Shown here piece after piece: positions 35,975 through 47,701 of a stretch of 64,000 nucleotides of DNA. Position numbers and translations under genes: made by a program. This DNA is from Balanoglossus misakiensis (taxonomy: Eukaryota > Hemichordata), in the NCBI GenBank assembly GCA_040954595.2, contig CM082591.2, forward strand, positions 5,146,001-5,210,000. Reading direction: 5' to 3'. Each line of letters starts with the position of its first letter. Positions within the stretch are counted from its first letter, which is position 1. The notes beneath the pieces are model-generated. The model searched no databases, was not told the origin of the DNA, and worked only from the letters and a program-made list of their open reading frames with translations.

Positions 35975-36480
35975 CCCGATTGCAAGAGAAGGAATCATAC
36001 TTGCATGTCGCCTTAATTGTTACCCATGCAATCTGAACGAAGATCGAGTTTAGCCTGTATATTACCACATTTTTTGTAAGGTGTTTTACGCGATTATATA
36101 AGCTGAAATATGTACTTTATAAAATTCTGTCTTTTTGTGACTTACATAACAAGTGCACTGGTTTTCTATTGCAGAAATCTTTGGTATTAACATGTTATCA
36201 AGAATGTTTTCCTTGCGATATTAAGTAATATTCATTTATTCAGATATATTGTACATTTTTTCATATTTTTTCTATAACGTTAACGATTATCATAGGAAAA
36301 TATATTAAAATATCGCTCTCAAATAACGGTATAAATAACCATGATAATTTCACCAGATAACTACATGTATCTAGTATAATTTTCATTTTTCCGACGTAAT
36401 AAAGAATAATTTTGCAATTTCTCTGACGGATTAGCGTATATTCGATTACATAAAAGATCACATGCATTAATATTATAGAT

Positions 36481-36727
36481 ATATCCCCAACTCGTGTGAG
36501 AAATATGATCCCAGGTCCTTGGGAGTGTGAGATTCTATTAATCCGTCCGCACATTGCTGCTGTGATTGAGGTATTTCAGCAACGGAGGCAGATGACATAC
36601 ATGTATAACAAATCTACATCATTTATTCCCCATTTGGAATCTCAATACAGGGCAGCAGGGACATGAAAACTGAAACAATAAATATTTACTCTGAACTGTT
36701 ACACGACAGTTGAAAAACAAAAACAAA
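36481..36727. other. spacer between the right arm and the 1.7-kb repeat element
   Basis: About 250 bases of A/T-rich sequence without recognisable features. Confidence 0.4.
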
Positions 36728-38443
36728 TTAAAGCTGCAAGCAGCATTGTCCGGGCCCAAGCTCTATTATCTGATCTGATTATTAGATATGCACATAATTA
36801 ATGAGTAGAAACATAATGCTGTGTTTTATCCCATGAAATATCAAGGTTATATCTATGTTTGGTGTTGATATAGTGTTAAGTAGGTCAAAGGTCATCTGAG
36901 GTCACCCAAAATTTGGGCAGAAAATTTTGACCCATAGTGGTCCATGTCCAACAAAAACCAGACCTCTAGCCCTTTTGGTTAGCCCGGAATTAGGTATGCA
37001 CATAAATAATGCGTAAAGCAGGTGTCACAGGTGACCCAAAACTTTGGCTTTTCATTATGGCCCCATACCTCCAAATGCCAAGACTGTACCTGCTTTGGAT
37101 GCCGATATATGCAAAAGTAGGTCAAAGGTCATCTGAGGTCATCCAAAATTTGGGCAGAAAATTTTGACCCATAGTGGTCCATGTCCAACAAAAACCAGAC
37201 ATCTAGCCCTTTTGGTTAGCCCGGAATTAGGTATGCACATAAATAATGAGTAAAGCAGGTGTCACAGGTGACCCAAAACTTTGGCTTTTCATTATGGCCC
37301 CATACCTCCAAACGCCAAGGCTGTATCTGGTTTGGATGTCGAGATATGCAAAAGTAGGTCAAAGGTCACCCGAGGTCACCCAACATTTGGGCAAAATATT
37401 TTGACCCCATACTGGTCCATGTATAACAAAAACAAAACCTCTAAGGTCTATTGGTTGATCATTAATTAGGTATGCGCATATTTAATGAGGTCACCAGAGG
37501 TCAAAGGGGTCATGAAAAGTAGCAAAATTTTTTGATCACATACAAATCCACATACATCAAAAACCAAACTTATAGCCCTATTGGGTAGCCTGGAATTAGA
37601 TATGCAGAAAAATGATGCGTCAAAAGTAGGTCAAAGGTCATTGCCAAAATTACCAAAATATTTATAGCTTATTCTTGGCATATGATGATTCATATCCATA
37701 AAAAGAATTTCTGTGCTATCAATTTTTAGGCTAGAAAGGGAATTTTTACTTTTTAATTGTTTTTCACAAAATCCAATATGGCCGCCATAATCTTCGACCA
37801 ATTACATTCTTCTTCGCAAATTTGATAGACATCTGTTTAATGACCACACACACCAAATCTTGTGACTCAGTTATCGCCGGTTCTTGAGAAGAAGATTTTT
37901 GAAATTTTACTAGGGTTTTACGAAAATCCAATATGGCCGCCATAATCTTCGACCAATCACAATGATCTTCGCAAACTTGATAGACATCAGTTAGGTGACC
38001 ACATACCCAAAACCCCGTGTCTTGGTTTTCACTGGTTCTGGAGAAGAAGATTTTTAAAATTTATGCCAGATTTCAGAAAAAAAATTGTAGCAAAAAACTG
38101 CAACTTTGTCAGCATAATTTCTAATTACAAAAATGATGGGCAGAAGGTAGTCTACCAGCTTGCCAAATTTGAAGTCGATCTGACTTGTAGTTTCTGAGAT
38201 CTGAGATTTGCATTTTTTCAGAAAATCCAAGATGGCCGCCAGGTCACGTGACTAATTAAAAATTCAAGGGTTCAATGCACGACTACTCATTGACCTTGAC
38301 CACTGTAGCAAGTTTCAGAAGTGTACCTGCAGCGGTGTCTGAGATCTCGTGGGTCAAAGAATTGACACAAGAATAAAGAAAGAAAGAAAGTAAAATTCCA
38401 ACGAAACCAATACGGGCCCAAGCCTGGCTTGGCTTGGGCCCGT
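36728..38443. mobile_element. non-autonomous repeat element with internal 237-bp tandem array
   Basis: The left end has a small hairpin GCTGC-AA-GCAGC (36,733-36,744) followed by CGGGCCCAAG. The right end is a 13-bp perfect hairpin, ACGGGCCCAAGCC / loop TGGCTT / GGCTTGGGCCCGT (38,412-38,443). Inside are a 237-bp tandem array (36,882 onward) and a second module with CCAATATGGCCGCCAT at about 155-bp spacing (37,775; 37,930; a variant near 38,230). It has no open frame and no gene. The shared CGGGCCCAAG at both ends and the structured termini suggest a mobile element; its class (for example Helitron-like) is not established. It sits between the receptor 2 3' end and the RERG 3' end. Confidence 0.65.
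36882..37640 (+). promoter_or_regulatory. array of AGGTCA direct repeats (DR1 and DR4) inside the repeat element
   Basis: AGGTCA-A-AGGTCA occurs at 36,882-36,894, 37,119-37,131, 37,356-37,368 and 37,628-37,640. In the first three copies a third AGGTCA follows after four bases, forming a DR4. Another DR4 with a DR3-like extension lies at 37,488-37,512. DR1 and DR4 are the spacings recognised by RXR/HNF4/COUP-TF and by TR/LXR-type nuclear receptors (established knowledge). Whether any are bound is unknown. Confidence 0.5.
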
Positions 38444-39281
38444 AAAAATGAAACATTCAACAGTTTGATATTTTCAGATGTAGAAATGACACGCCACTTG
38501 AGTTTTTAGTTTACAATACAGACACATGTGCACGTGATTGATATTACAATATTCAACGCACCAAAGGAAATTCACTTTAAAGGTTGTTACTGCAGCATTG
38601 CATTTGTCTACTTTTCTGAGTTTCGTATTCGATTTGCTGCAGTACACAGTTGATTAGAATTCATATTTCCACAACAAAATAGTGAAATTACCGCACGAAA
38701 TGAGGTCTCTCTCAGTGATATTTTGGATGTTACACTAAATTTCAAGTAAATCGCTTTGAGTCGAAAATGAAAATAATACACTTGCACAGTCGAACTAGAC
38801 AGTATCATTATGCAAATATCAGCTTACAAAGTGAAAGACAGTCAAATTAAAGAAAGTGAAATATAGTAATATGTACAACGTTATTTTGTATAGGAGGAAA
38901 GTGATTTGAAAGAAGAGTTGACAAAGGATGTACATTGAAGTGTCTTCAAAACAAAAACAAACAAAGCAAACAACAGTTTTTTTAAAAGTCTTTAGAGTTA
39001 CGAAATTTTTCTTGTCCAGTTGTTCCTCTGTACAACCTGCGTTGTCAATTTAGTATCCATGGCAACAAGAGAGACAAGTATCGCGCCGTCAAAAGAATAC
39101 TGGTTCGGTGATAGTCTTCAGTTCATGGCCGCCAACTCCGACAGCGGTATTTGTCCACCGAAGAGGGCGCTCTTTTAAAAGTTTCCACCACCGGAAGTAA
39201 TTCTTGTAAATTTCGCGCCAATCGACAGAATTGGCGAGTTCTTCCCCCCCCCCCCCGGTCTTTCCCCCATTGACGGGTCGT
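38444..39281. other. 3' flank of RERG
   Basis: A/T-rich sequence, then more G/C-rich near 39,100-39,200, ending in a run of C at about 39,245-39,256 just beyond the RERG stop codon. It probably contains the RERG 3' UTR. I found no convincing poly(A) signal and no other gene. Confidence 0.4.
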
Positions 39282-42200
39282 CTACATTTTGTGATTGCTG
39301 TTGATTTTATTCAGCATTTTGTTGATGACTTGTTTCACTTGCTGGGACGAGCTCCGCCGCCTCTGCTTGCCTTCCAGGGCCCTGCGCCTGCGCACCTCGC
39401 GGTAGAGTTCATGGAACGCCTCCTTGGGGAGCTCCTCGCCCTCACAGGCGGACCCCTCGTAGAAGGCACAGGCAAGTTCCGTGGCGAGCTTCTCGCCTTC
39501 CTCCGTGCTCACGACCCTCTCGTGCTCCAAGTCCGATTTGTTGGCAAGAATCACCACGGAAACGTTCCTGGCTTTTTTCAAGTCGTCCAGGTAATGTTTG
39601 ATGTGGACGATGTCTTCAAAACTCTGTCTGTCCGTAACGCTGTACACACATAGGAATCCATCTCCCCATCTCACGTGACCTTCGCGATGGATATTATTCT
39701 CCTGTTGCATGGCAAGAGGAAAAAAAGAGCGCACACTATTATATAGAGTAACAGATATTTTTTTTGTAAAATTTACTTGATAACAATATAATATATTGGT
39801 GGAAGAATATGCTTAGAGAAAAATAAACTTCTCATAGGCGGATAGGGTACGGTACGGTATATGGTAGGTATGGTGTGGTGGGGTTTATTGAACATGTTGA
39901 ACAGTCATGGAGCGTCTTCGTGAAATCAGAGCGCCGCCAATCGACGACATCGATGTACAGCTGCGTATGCTCCCACGGTATCGCAGGCTGTCCATCGCCA
40001 ACCAAGTCTCAATGTCAAAATTTGGCCTTGCGGGGGCAGTGCACGAAGGGGGGTACACAACACTGGGAAAATTCCTCACCTGGCCAGCTGTATCAAGGAT
40101 TTCCATGGAGACCTGCTCGTCGTCAATAACAGTCTGGTGCCGATATGTAAACTCTGGAGGTGGTAAACAGAAAATAATACTATTGAAAGCCTACTTGAGA
40201 TCATAAAGTATTGATTGGATTCAGTCTAATTAGTGTGGATAGGTTATCAGAGTTCAAAAAACAAGTCTGTGGAGGAGCGATGAAGCGAGCCATCGACGAT
40301 ACAGTTCATTGCTCTGTGTGTTCATTGACCTTGCAGGGAAGGAAGAGGCATTCACAAACACATGGTGTTGTCATCAACTCGGTCAAAAATAGCAAGCTAT
40401 GAAAATTATTCGGTTAGGGACCTTTCGTGATCTGGTCGTTGCGCCCAACATGATATATACATGCGCCCGAAGTCTTGACTGTTGTGTAAAATGAACGCAA
40501 GCAAATCGATATACCATGATCGCGAATCCGATCTTGGGCGGTGGAAATCTGCACGTTGTGCGGCGCTAATTTTGTTCCTTGTCAGTGCTTTGGGATATTT
40601 TTGGCCGCACAAGTCTTACTCTGCGGTAGACAAACTTCTTACAACTGTATCAAATGTGTGCTTGCCGCTCCTAACCTGCACGTACGTACGAGGGTATCCA
40701 GTTCTCCGGAACTTAAAACTAAACCTCCTTAACTAACTTAATTTCTGTACTTTATCACGACCAATTCAACCACGAAATATTTGCCACCAATCTACATTTG
40801 AACACCCTTGACGGGACAACACAGATATATTGGGCCGAGAAAAAGCGGTTGCTGACCGCAACGATATTTCAACACCAACCGGATACGGCGTGATCGCCAT
40901 TCCTTCGTATATTCGTCCCTCGGGGCGAGACCTTACTAGCGTGACTTGTGTTCATATTGGTGTATTGCTTCCTAACCTTAGGGGTTATCAATGTTGTGTA
41001 TATCTCCTGAAACAATCTTCGGAGGCCGTCACTTTGTTCCATGAAAACACTCACTAACTCGGCGTTATAAATTGCCGAGAGTCTAAAAATAAACCCAGGC
41101 TATTAGGCCAGCACATGCCACGGTATTTTGTGGTCGCTCACAGCTTGTAAAAATTCCATGTGGTCGGCAATTCTCTGGTAGTTTAAGGACAGATGTTGAA
41201 CTTAGAGTTTTCACTGTGCGCACACAGTGCCATAAACATTGGATTGTAAACTTACCCAAGGTAGGATCATATTCCCAGATGAAACGTCTCGTTAGAAACC
41301 GAACGACAGTTGCTGCAAAAAGAAGCGAAAAACAATACAGTCAGTGTCTCATTATTTCCCGCCTCGAAAATCATATATTTTGTTGGAGAGTTTCTTGTGA
41401 ATTTAAGGTGCCAAAGTTTTGTGGAGTGCACGGAAAGGGGTTTCACTCGGCTTAACTTGAATTATTTGGCAGGACTTCAGAAAAAACATTATCAGAGTAT
41501 ACGTAAATTCCGTCGCTTGTTTTCACAAGAGAGCGACGACAGCCTCTTGTTCAAACTCGATTGCGCATGACCAAACGGTTCACCGCAATTGAATTGGTCA
41601 TTTCTCTGCAATGTAAACAAGAGCTTAAGTCTGCCGTTGGTGTTTCATGAACAGACTATTTTCGGTTCAAATATCTGTCACATTTCAAGATGTTTCACAT
41701 ACATCAACGGCGTATTCCCTTGGGCGAGTGTTTTACATATTGGCCAATCTGATTAAAATCAGATGTAGGGAACGGCGACTTGGTTTTTTTATGCTGTCGC
41801 CTCACACTACATCTGACCAACTACAACTGGAGATCTCGCTGAACTCTCGCGTTCCGACCCGGCCAATCAGATTGCGTGTTATGCCGACTAAAGAATTGCA
41901 CTGGGAGATGGGAGAAATGTTGTTGTTGACTTCGAGTATCGCACAGAATACGAAAGATTGGCTTTCTCTTGTGAACAATTTACATGTAATCCCATGGTAC
42001 CTTTTATTGTTTGGCGTCATCGTATTCGAGTGGTTTTCGCAGAGCAGTGGAAACGTCGAGCTGTAGCCATATACAAATGATAAACTGTCGTTGATCATTT
42101 ATAAACTCTCCTAACAAGTCATGTTCGCCCTCGTAGTCATGCTGCCAGTCGGAAAATGACGTACTTCATGTAAAAGTTTATAAAAAATAAACCAAATTTC

Positions 42201-45200
42201 ACTGCCAAGTATCCCAAAACAATTTATGTGACAGATTTATAAAAAGAACGCTAACTTCGGCTAAGAAATGTCAAGTCATAGCTCCGCCTTCAGGTCTGTG
42301 TGTTCCCGACGCACCACAGCCCTGCATAAGGCCCCATAGACAAAACTGTTGCGTCTGCGGTCCGGACCCAGACGCCCGACCGCAGCTTTTTCTGTCGAAA
42401 TTCGATTTTATCGAAGCAAAATCCTTTCCCTGTCTACTTCAACCGACCCCAAATATGATGCGATTAACTTCTTCTAACATCCGTGTAACGCCGGGAACAC
42501 ACAGACCTGCACGCAGAGCTAGTCAAGTCAGTGCACTCTCGTGTAAACAAACGATCGCGGCGACAGAATCTCTCCCTGGGACGGCCTTACACAAATGTAA
42601 TCGATTCTCTAACAATTTTACTGCGACATGTTGCCACGTCTTATACATTTCGTTGACCGGTGGAATATAGAGGTTCAGTCGTCACGCTGAACTGGCTCGA
42701 AAACCATTCCCCACGCTGATTCGACTCTCGCGCCCGGGATTTATGTCTGTGGTAGCTCCATGGTAACAACCGCAAGGGGCCAGGTCATGTGATTGTGGGT
42801 TGCCTATCATTTGCTATAAGGCGCCTTCTGATTGGATTAGAATCCCAGTAATTCTCGCGGAGTTCAGCGAGATCTCCAGTTGTAGTTGGTCAGATGTAGT
42901 GTGAGGCGACAGCATAAAAAAACCACGTCGCCGTTCCCTACATCTGATTTTAATCAGATTGCATATTGGCATACTTGCAACCAAGCGGATGTCAACAACA
43001 TCGACTGACTGATTGACCGAATGAATGAATGAAGGGAAAGTGACCTTTAAAATACACATCTCTGAATAGTCACACACACACTTGACATCGCATATATTGC
43101 ATGAATGTTCGACAATGAAAGTAACAAGAAGTGCACAAAACATACACATACTGTCATACATTGCATGTTTCCAAAACTCGAAGGACAGACAGACACTTGC
43201 CAAACAACTATCAACTGCGCGTTACTCGTTGGCTCACTACAGTGCCAACACACACTAGAGCCATACATAAAGTCAAGGCCAAGGTCTGTTAAAGAGCTTC
43301 TGTGATTTACGACCAAATGCCCAGACAGTCTGCCAACAATTATTATAAACTGAATGATTCCAATGGCGCCCTCGTCGGCTGAAGCAGTCTGATAGGTACC
43401 AGATGCTTTCCGGCCACTTGTAGCATGATTACAAGTTAAAACCATGCAACGTATACAAATGTTTCCGCTGTCAACGTTTCAGTTAGCAGATCTACTAACA
43501 CAGCTCCCAGTTTATGAAAGAAACAGATTTAGCGTACTTCCAAACTACCAAACAAGCCACAAATCACCCAGTTGATAAAATGGTAAACTACAGAAAGCCC
43601 TCTGTAGTCTGCGAAGTGTAAGACCCAATTCTCACGACCTGATCGGAAATGTGTTTCCGTTACCCTGCACCCCAAACAACACCGGTAACACCTCCCAAAA
43701 CCATAACTCAACGCTCTCTCAGTCCCAACAATAACTCACGGCCCTTTCAACTCCTTGCGCTCTCAAATCCAGCCAATACCAATCTCAATTCTTCTCAGAT
43801 CTTTGCTTTCTTAGACTCCAAAATCTCAGCACTAAATCCCAGTTCTCTGCAACGATAAACATCCGGGGACTCCAATAAACCTTGCTGTTCTCCCATATGA
43901 ACTGCCTATCCACGCGAGATCTCGCAGTGTCTCGTCGAATTCGGAAAATGGCCTATTGCTCAAGCGGAAATAGTAGCAAGATTATTTGAAGTCTTCCTTA
44001 TCATAATGTGAGTTTGTTAAAAGTCCAACTCAATCTCGACCACAGAAACCATACACATCCAATAAACCTGTCTCGGTCTCGACAACCAAATTCAATTTAT
44101 CTGGGCAGACAGTATCCGAAAGCGAGGCCCATGCTTAATATTTCCGTATTTTATGGAGTACCAAGAAATGTGTCACGTCAAATCTCTATCGGTAACCTTC
44201 AGTGACCTCAGCAATCAATATTAACCGCAACTCACTTTACTATCGAAGCTTCTCACAGAAATCCTATAATTTTTATCTTTTTTGTCATTTCTGATATCCC
44301 TTCGGAATATTAAGTACGGTTACAATCACTCACTGTCTGCAAGATCGACCATACAGTATACATTCACTGATCAAGAATTACTGTATTCCCAAACGTAGCT
44401 GTGATTCCGACGAGAAATTCTCGCCTCGAACTGACAGACACAATTGCGCATGCTCGCTTTAGTGACGCCGGTTTGGTCTGTTTGTTTGCACTGCGGCGTC
44501 TTCTCTGTTCACCTGTTGTCATCTCAAGCGTCCCCTGTGGGAAAGGCGCGCGCGTCTGTCACGCTGTGGTTAATACGCTTATTAAAAAAACATCACGGAG
44601 AAATCTATATCACGATATTGTAATCATTAAATGAAAACAGAGGTTATGTTGAGAATGTGTTACTTCAGTGATACATACTATGCAAGCACCATTGAATTAA
44701 TACATGGTCCGCAACATGTATCAGTCCGCGACCAAACACTGGTAAATACGATCCCGTCTCCCAAATTGCTCTGCTAACTAATAGAGCCGATGCTCAATAT
44801 AGTCTGACCTTACGACCTGTTATCTATAATTCCGACTCCCTTCTATTTTCTCCGCAACCATTCATTTCCCCTCACTTATCGTTATCTGCCTGGCTCTCAC
44901 GTTTATCTGTCAACGCGTCTTGCCTCTCAGCTATTGCGGGCTTTGTGCTCTGTGTTCCCCGGCGACAAGAGGCTGGAACCCGGCAATTATCCAGGGTCGA
45001 AGTTCAGCCAGAAAATTTGTCTGGTTTGTATATAGGGTAAGTACGGTTTTCAAATGCGAAGCCATCTCCGAAGAAAAAAAATCGTAATTAACAGACAACG
45101 AACCGGACGCCTGGTTTGTTAGCCAGAGTCGCGTACAGTGATTTCGTACTGAGGAATCATTGATGAAATCTCAGCTCCTCTGTCAGCAAACGGTCACACA

Positions 45201-47701
45201 TACACGACACGTCTTTAGTTACTTTTTTACCTCGGCACGTGCACGGAATTACCAGACAGGCTCCGCGGTGATAGCGTGAGCGGGACCCGCCAAAGGGCCG
45301 CGAAGTAACCGCTAAATCAACGCAAACAGTAAATGACAGAATGAACGATGAACAAGCAACTCGTTAACTTGTTTCTCAGACACACTACACCTCTGTAACT
45401 CCACATAATATTAAGGTGGCACCTAGTTGCGACTCTGTGTGGTCTAAATCCAAACACAAGTGAAATCTTTCACACAGAACAAGTTAGAATCCAGATATTC
45501 GCTGCCTGTAAAGTTTGAAGAGTTTCTGTCCAGATATTCGCTGTAAAGTTTGAAGAGTTTCTGTAACACTTTCCTGCAGGCAGTGTGTGCAAGGGTGATT
45601 TGTGAAACTGTTTACAATGGAGTCTCGTCTTCAATAGTACCAGACGAAACCACAGACGATTTAAGACGTCGTTTGTCCAACAACAAAGTTTTTAATCTCT
45701 CCCATAATTTCTTGCGAACCGGCCGTAAATGTCAGCACGCTAACCCTTTTTTCTCACTCGACCCGTGTTTCACCTAAGTATGGCACGTAGTAGGGGAAAG
45801 GTGTTACCGAGTTCATGAAGGATGTCATAGCTTTTTCTGTAGAGACTTGTTATCTATAGTAGTGAAAGCATTATTGTAATTCCAACAGCTTGCGTGTGTA
45901 CGTGTCACCTCTCTCTCTCCCTCCATTCCTCCTCCTCCTCCTCTATCACTCTATCCTCATCTCTCGTTCTCTATTCCTCCCTCCTTCCTCTCTGTCCCTC
46001 CATCTCTATCTGTCCCTCTTCTTTCTGTTCCTCCTCTCTTCCCCATCTTCCCTCTCCCCCAGTCCGGCCTTTCCTCCACTCTCTGTCATTCTCCCTTGGT
46101 CTCCATTCCTCCTACACCCTCTCTCTCTGCACTCCCTCCCTCTTCCCCTCTCTTTCTCTATTTCTGGATCTAGTATGAGAGGCTAATTATACACATCTTT
46201 AGACTTCTTAATAGTACTGGGGATATCAGAGGATCTATCTTAAGGCCATCATTCTTTACCGTGAAATGATACACATGTTTTTGAAAACAAAGCCGATCTT
46301 TACATATATTATCATAAAGCTTTTATAAATATGGGATTCGTTTGAAAGGCAGTGTAATTTATGGCGTAGGTCTGACGGCGAAGAGAAACAAAATATCGAC
46401 GCTGGCGACAAAGTGGGTAAGTCTGTGCATTAATCGATACTTAATCTCTGAAATCGGCCGTTTGTGGAGTCAGTATATTTATGAACTAGCACTGTTTACA
46501 GATGCTATAGTGCATCAGGGCAGTTGTTTTTAAAAAAAATCTCATTTTATGGGAGGCTGGACAAAATCTGAGTTATCTCAAGTGAGCCGCCATCGCATAT
46601 GATTTCTTTCATTTGTATGCAGAACCCGAACGACTATTCAGTTGAGCAAGCAGTCGAGATTCCCGGATGTCACTTTTGTGGAAATGTCGTTGCTAATGAC
46701 TCGTCAAAATAATGAACTTCGAGCTTGAGAGCATGTAATAGAATACATCAATTTGCGTGTACACCAAAACCACTTATGCCGTTTAGCTATCGCCGAACAA
46801 AGTACACATGTTTGAGAATTGTCACACATGTGCCTACATCTCTGCAGCTATTTCATTATCATAATTGGAACCAAATTTGATTTAATGGAGTTTGCTTCGT
46901 GACGCTTTGTTGAATATTTGGGGTTTCGGTCATCACTGTGTCGCGACGGAGAGTCAAATATTTAGAATATCAACGACCCGTGGTCTGTAAATGAGATTAG
47001 AGTTCAACACGTGTTCTTTCACTTTGCCGGACAAAAGTTGAAGCCTCACCGTCTGCTATTCCACATTTGTGCCTAACGTTTGTGTCTCATTACTGAGTTA
47101 TCTTCCCCTCGATAGATAAGTGTGAAACGACAAAGCAAAAGTGGGATGTAAAATGACAACACAACATAGCTTTGTGATTTTATAAATTTCGGAACAAGAC
47201 AAACCTCAGTGTCACGAGTGGGAGGGGCACTTCCTAAATTTGAGATGGAGGGACTATGGTTCAGCGTTCTTCGACTACATCTGTCAAGAACTCGTCGTGG
47301 AAAAAAAATCAGGGATGCTAACCAAAATAACTTTCCATAAACTGACACAACGTCGCCATGGAGAGGAGGGCGATGGGGAGAGAGAGTGGAAGAGACGGGG
47401 GAGAGCGAGAGAGGGAGGGTGGGAGGGAGGATGAGATGGAGGGAGGGGGACAGTTGCACGATCTGTCGGATACAAGCTTGTAAGCGAACCTGTCACCCGC
47501 AACAGGGTATATTTCTCACACACCACCAATACACACATCTTTCACCACTTCTTGCAAAAACACCACGACTCCCCACGCACAAAAGGCAACAGACAAAAGC
47601 TGCAACTAACCGGATTTGCCAACAGCCGTCCGACCGAGCACCACGATCTTCACCTCGGCTGCTTTCCCGCTCCCCGACGGTGGCTTCGGCGGATTTGTCA
47701 T
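39282..47701 (-). CDS. RERG: RERG-type Ras-like small GTPase
   Basis: Four coding exons on the minus strand: 47,701-47,611; 41,312-41,256; 40,153-40,080; 39,701-39,282. They total 642 nt (213 aa) with matching phases and GT-AG junctions. The G1 P-loop GRTAVGKS (23-30) is split from the rest by the 6.3-kb intron. Switch I region YDPTLEFTYRHQ, switch II DTAGQE (70-75, with the catalytic glutamine), NKSD (128-131) and SAC (G5) follow. The run [19 protein letters not shown] and the basic C-terminus with RRRR and no CAAX box are characteristic of RERG (about 199 aa in vertebrates), so it should bind and hydrolyse GTP without prenyl anchoring. In vertebrates RERG restrains growth and was found as oestrogen-regulated; that role here is inference. 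The start was chosen because a short Pro/Ser-rich leader precedes the AEVKIVVLG strand. An upstream non-coding exon is possible. Confidence 0.92.
41746..42960. mobile_element. 1.2-kb element with 105-bp terminal inverted repeats in RERG intron 1
   Basis: AATCTGATTAAAATCAGATG at 41,746 opens a 105-base sequence, with TATGCTGTCGCC and CAACTGGAGATCTCGCTGAA inside it. It returns almost exactly in reverse complement at 42,960-42,857. The inner 1 kb has only short frames, so this looks like a non-autonomous DNA transposon or long MITE. The target duplication is unclear: flanks read TATTGGCC and GCATATTGG. Confidence 0.75.
45908..46165 (+). repeat. long polypyrimidine tract in RERG intron 1
   Basis: About 260 bases of almost pure C/T on the plus strand. 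Low-complexity sequence that gives misleading open frames rich in Ser, Leu and Pro. Confidence 0.85.
47360..47451 (+). repeat. polypurine tract near RERG exon 1
   Basis: About 90 bases of G/A-rich sequence on the plus strand, 160 bases from RERG exon 1 within intron 1. Its composition is complementary to the 45.9-kb pyrimidine tract. Confidence 0.8.

Larger units (their letters stand above)
30800..36480. repeat. right arm of the large inverted duplication
   Basis: Reverse-complement counterpart of 20,275-25,190. It is about 0.75 kb longer because of the stalk VNTR (8 extra units, 384 bp), a 246-bp stalk duplication and a retroposon of about 130 bp in the leader intron. Similarity is high in the leader exon, intron, coding region and about 500 bases of 3' flank, then ends before the 36.7-kb repeat element. 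Confidence 0.85.

Noticed and set aside
20275-36480. Possibility that the inverted arms are two haplotypes mis-joined by assembly
   Set aside because: The inverted orientation, distinct C and D genes in the spacer, distinct outer flanks and arm-specific insertions fit true duplication better. Only spanning long reads would settle it.
39885-40106. 73-codon minus-strand frame beginning MEILDTAGQ
   Set aside because: This is RERG exon 3 read through its donor into the intron; the true join is to 39,701.
45890-46186. Ser/Leu/Pro-rich open frames of 94 and 98 codons
   Set aside because: Produced by the polypyrimidine tract in the RERG intron.
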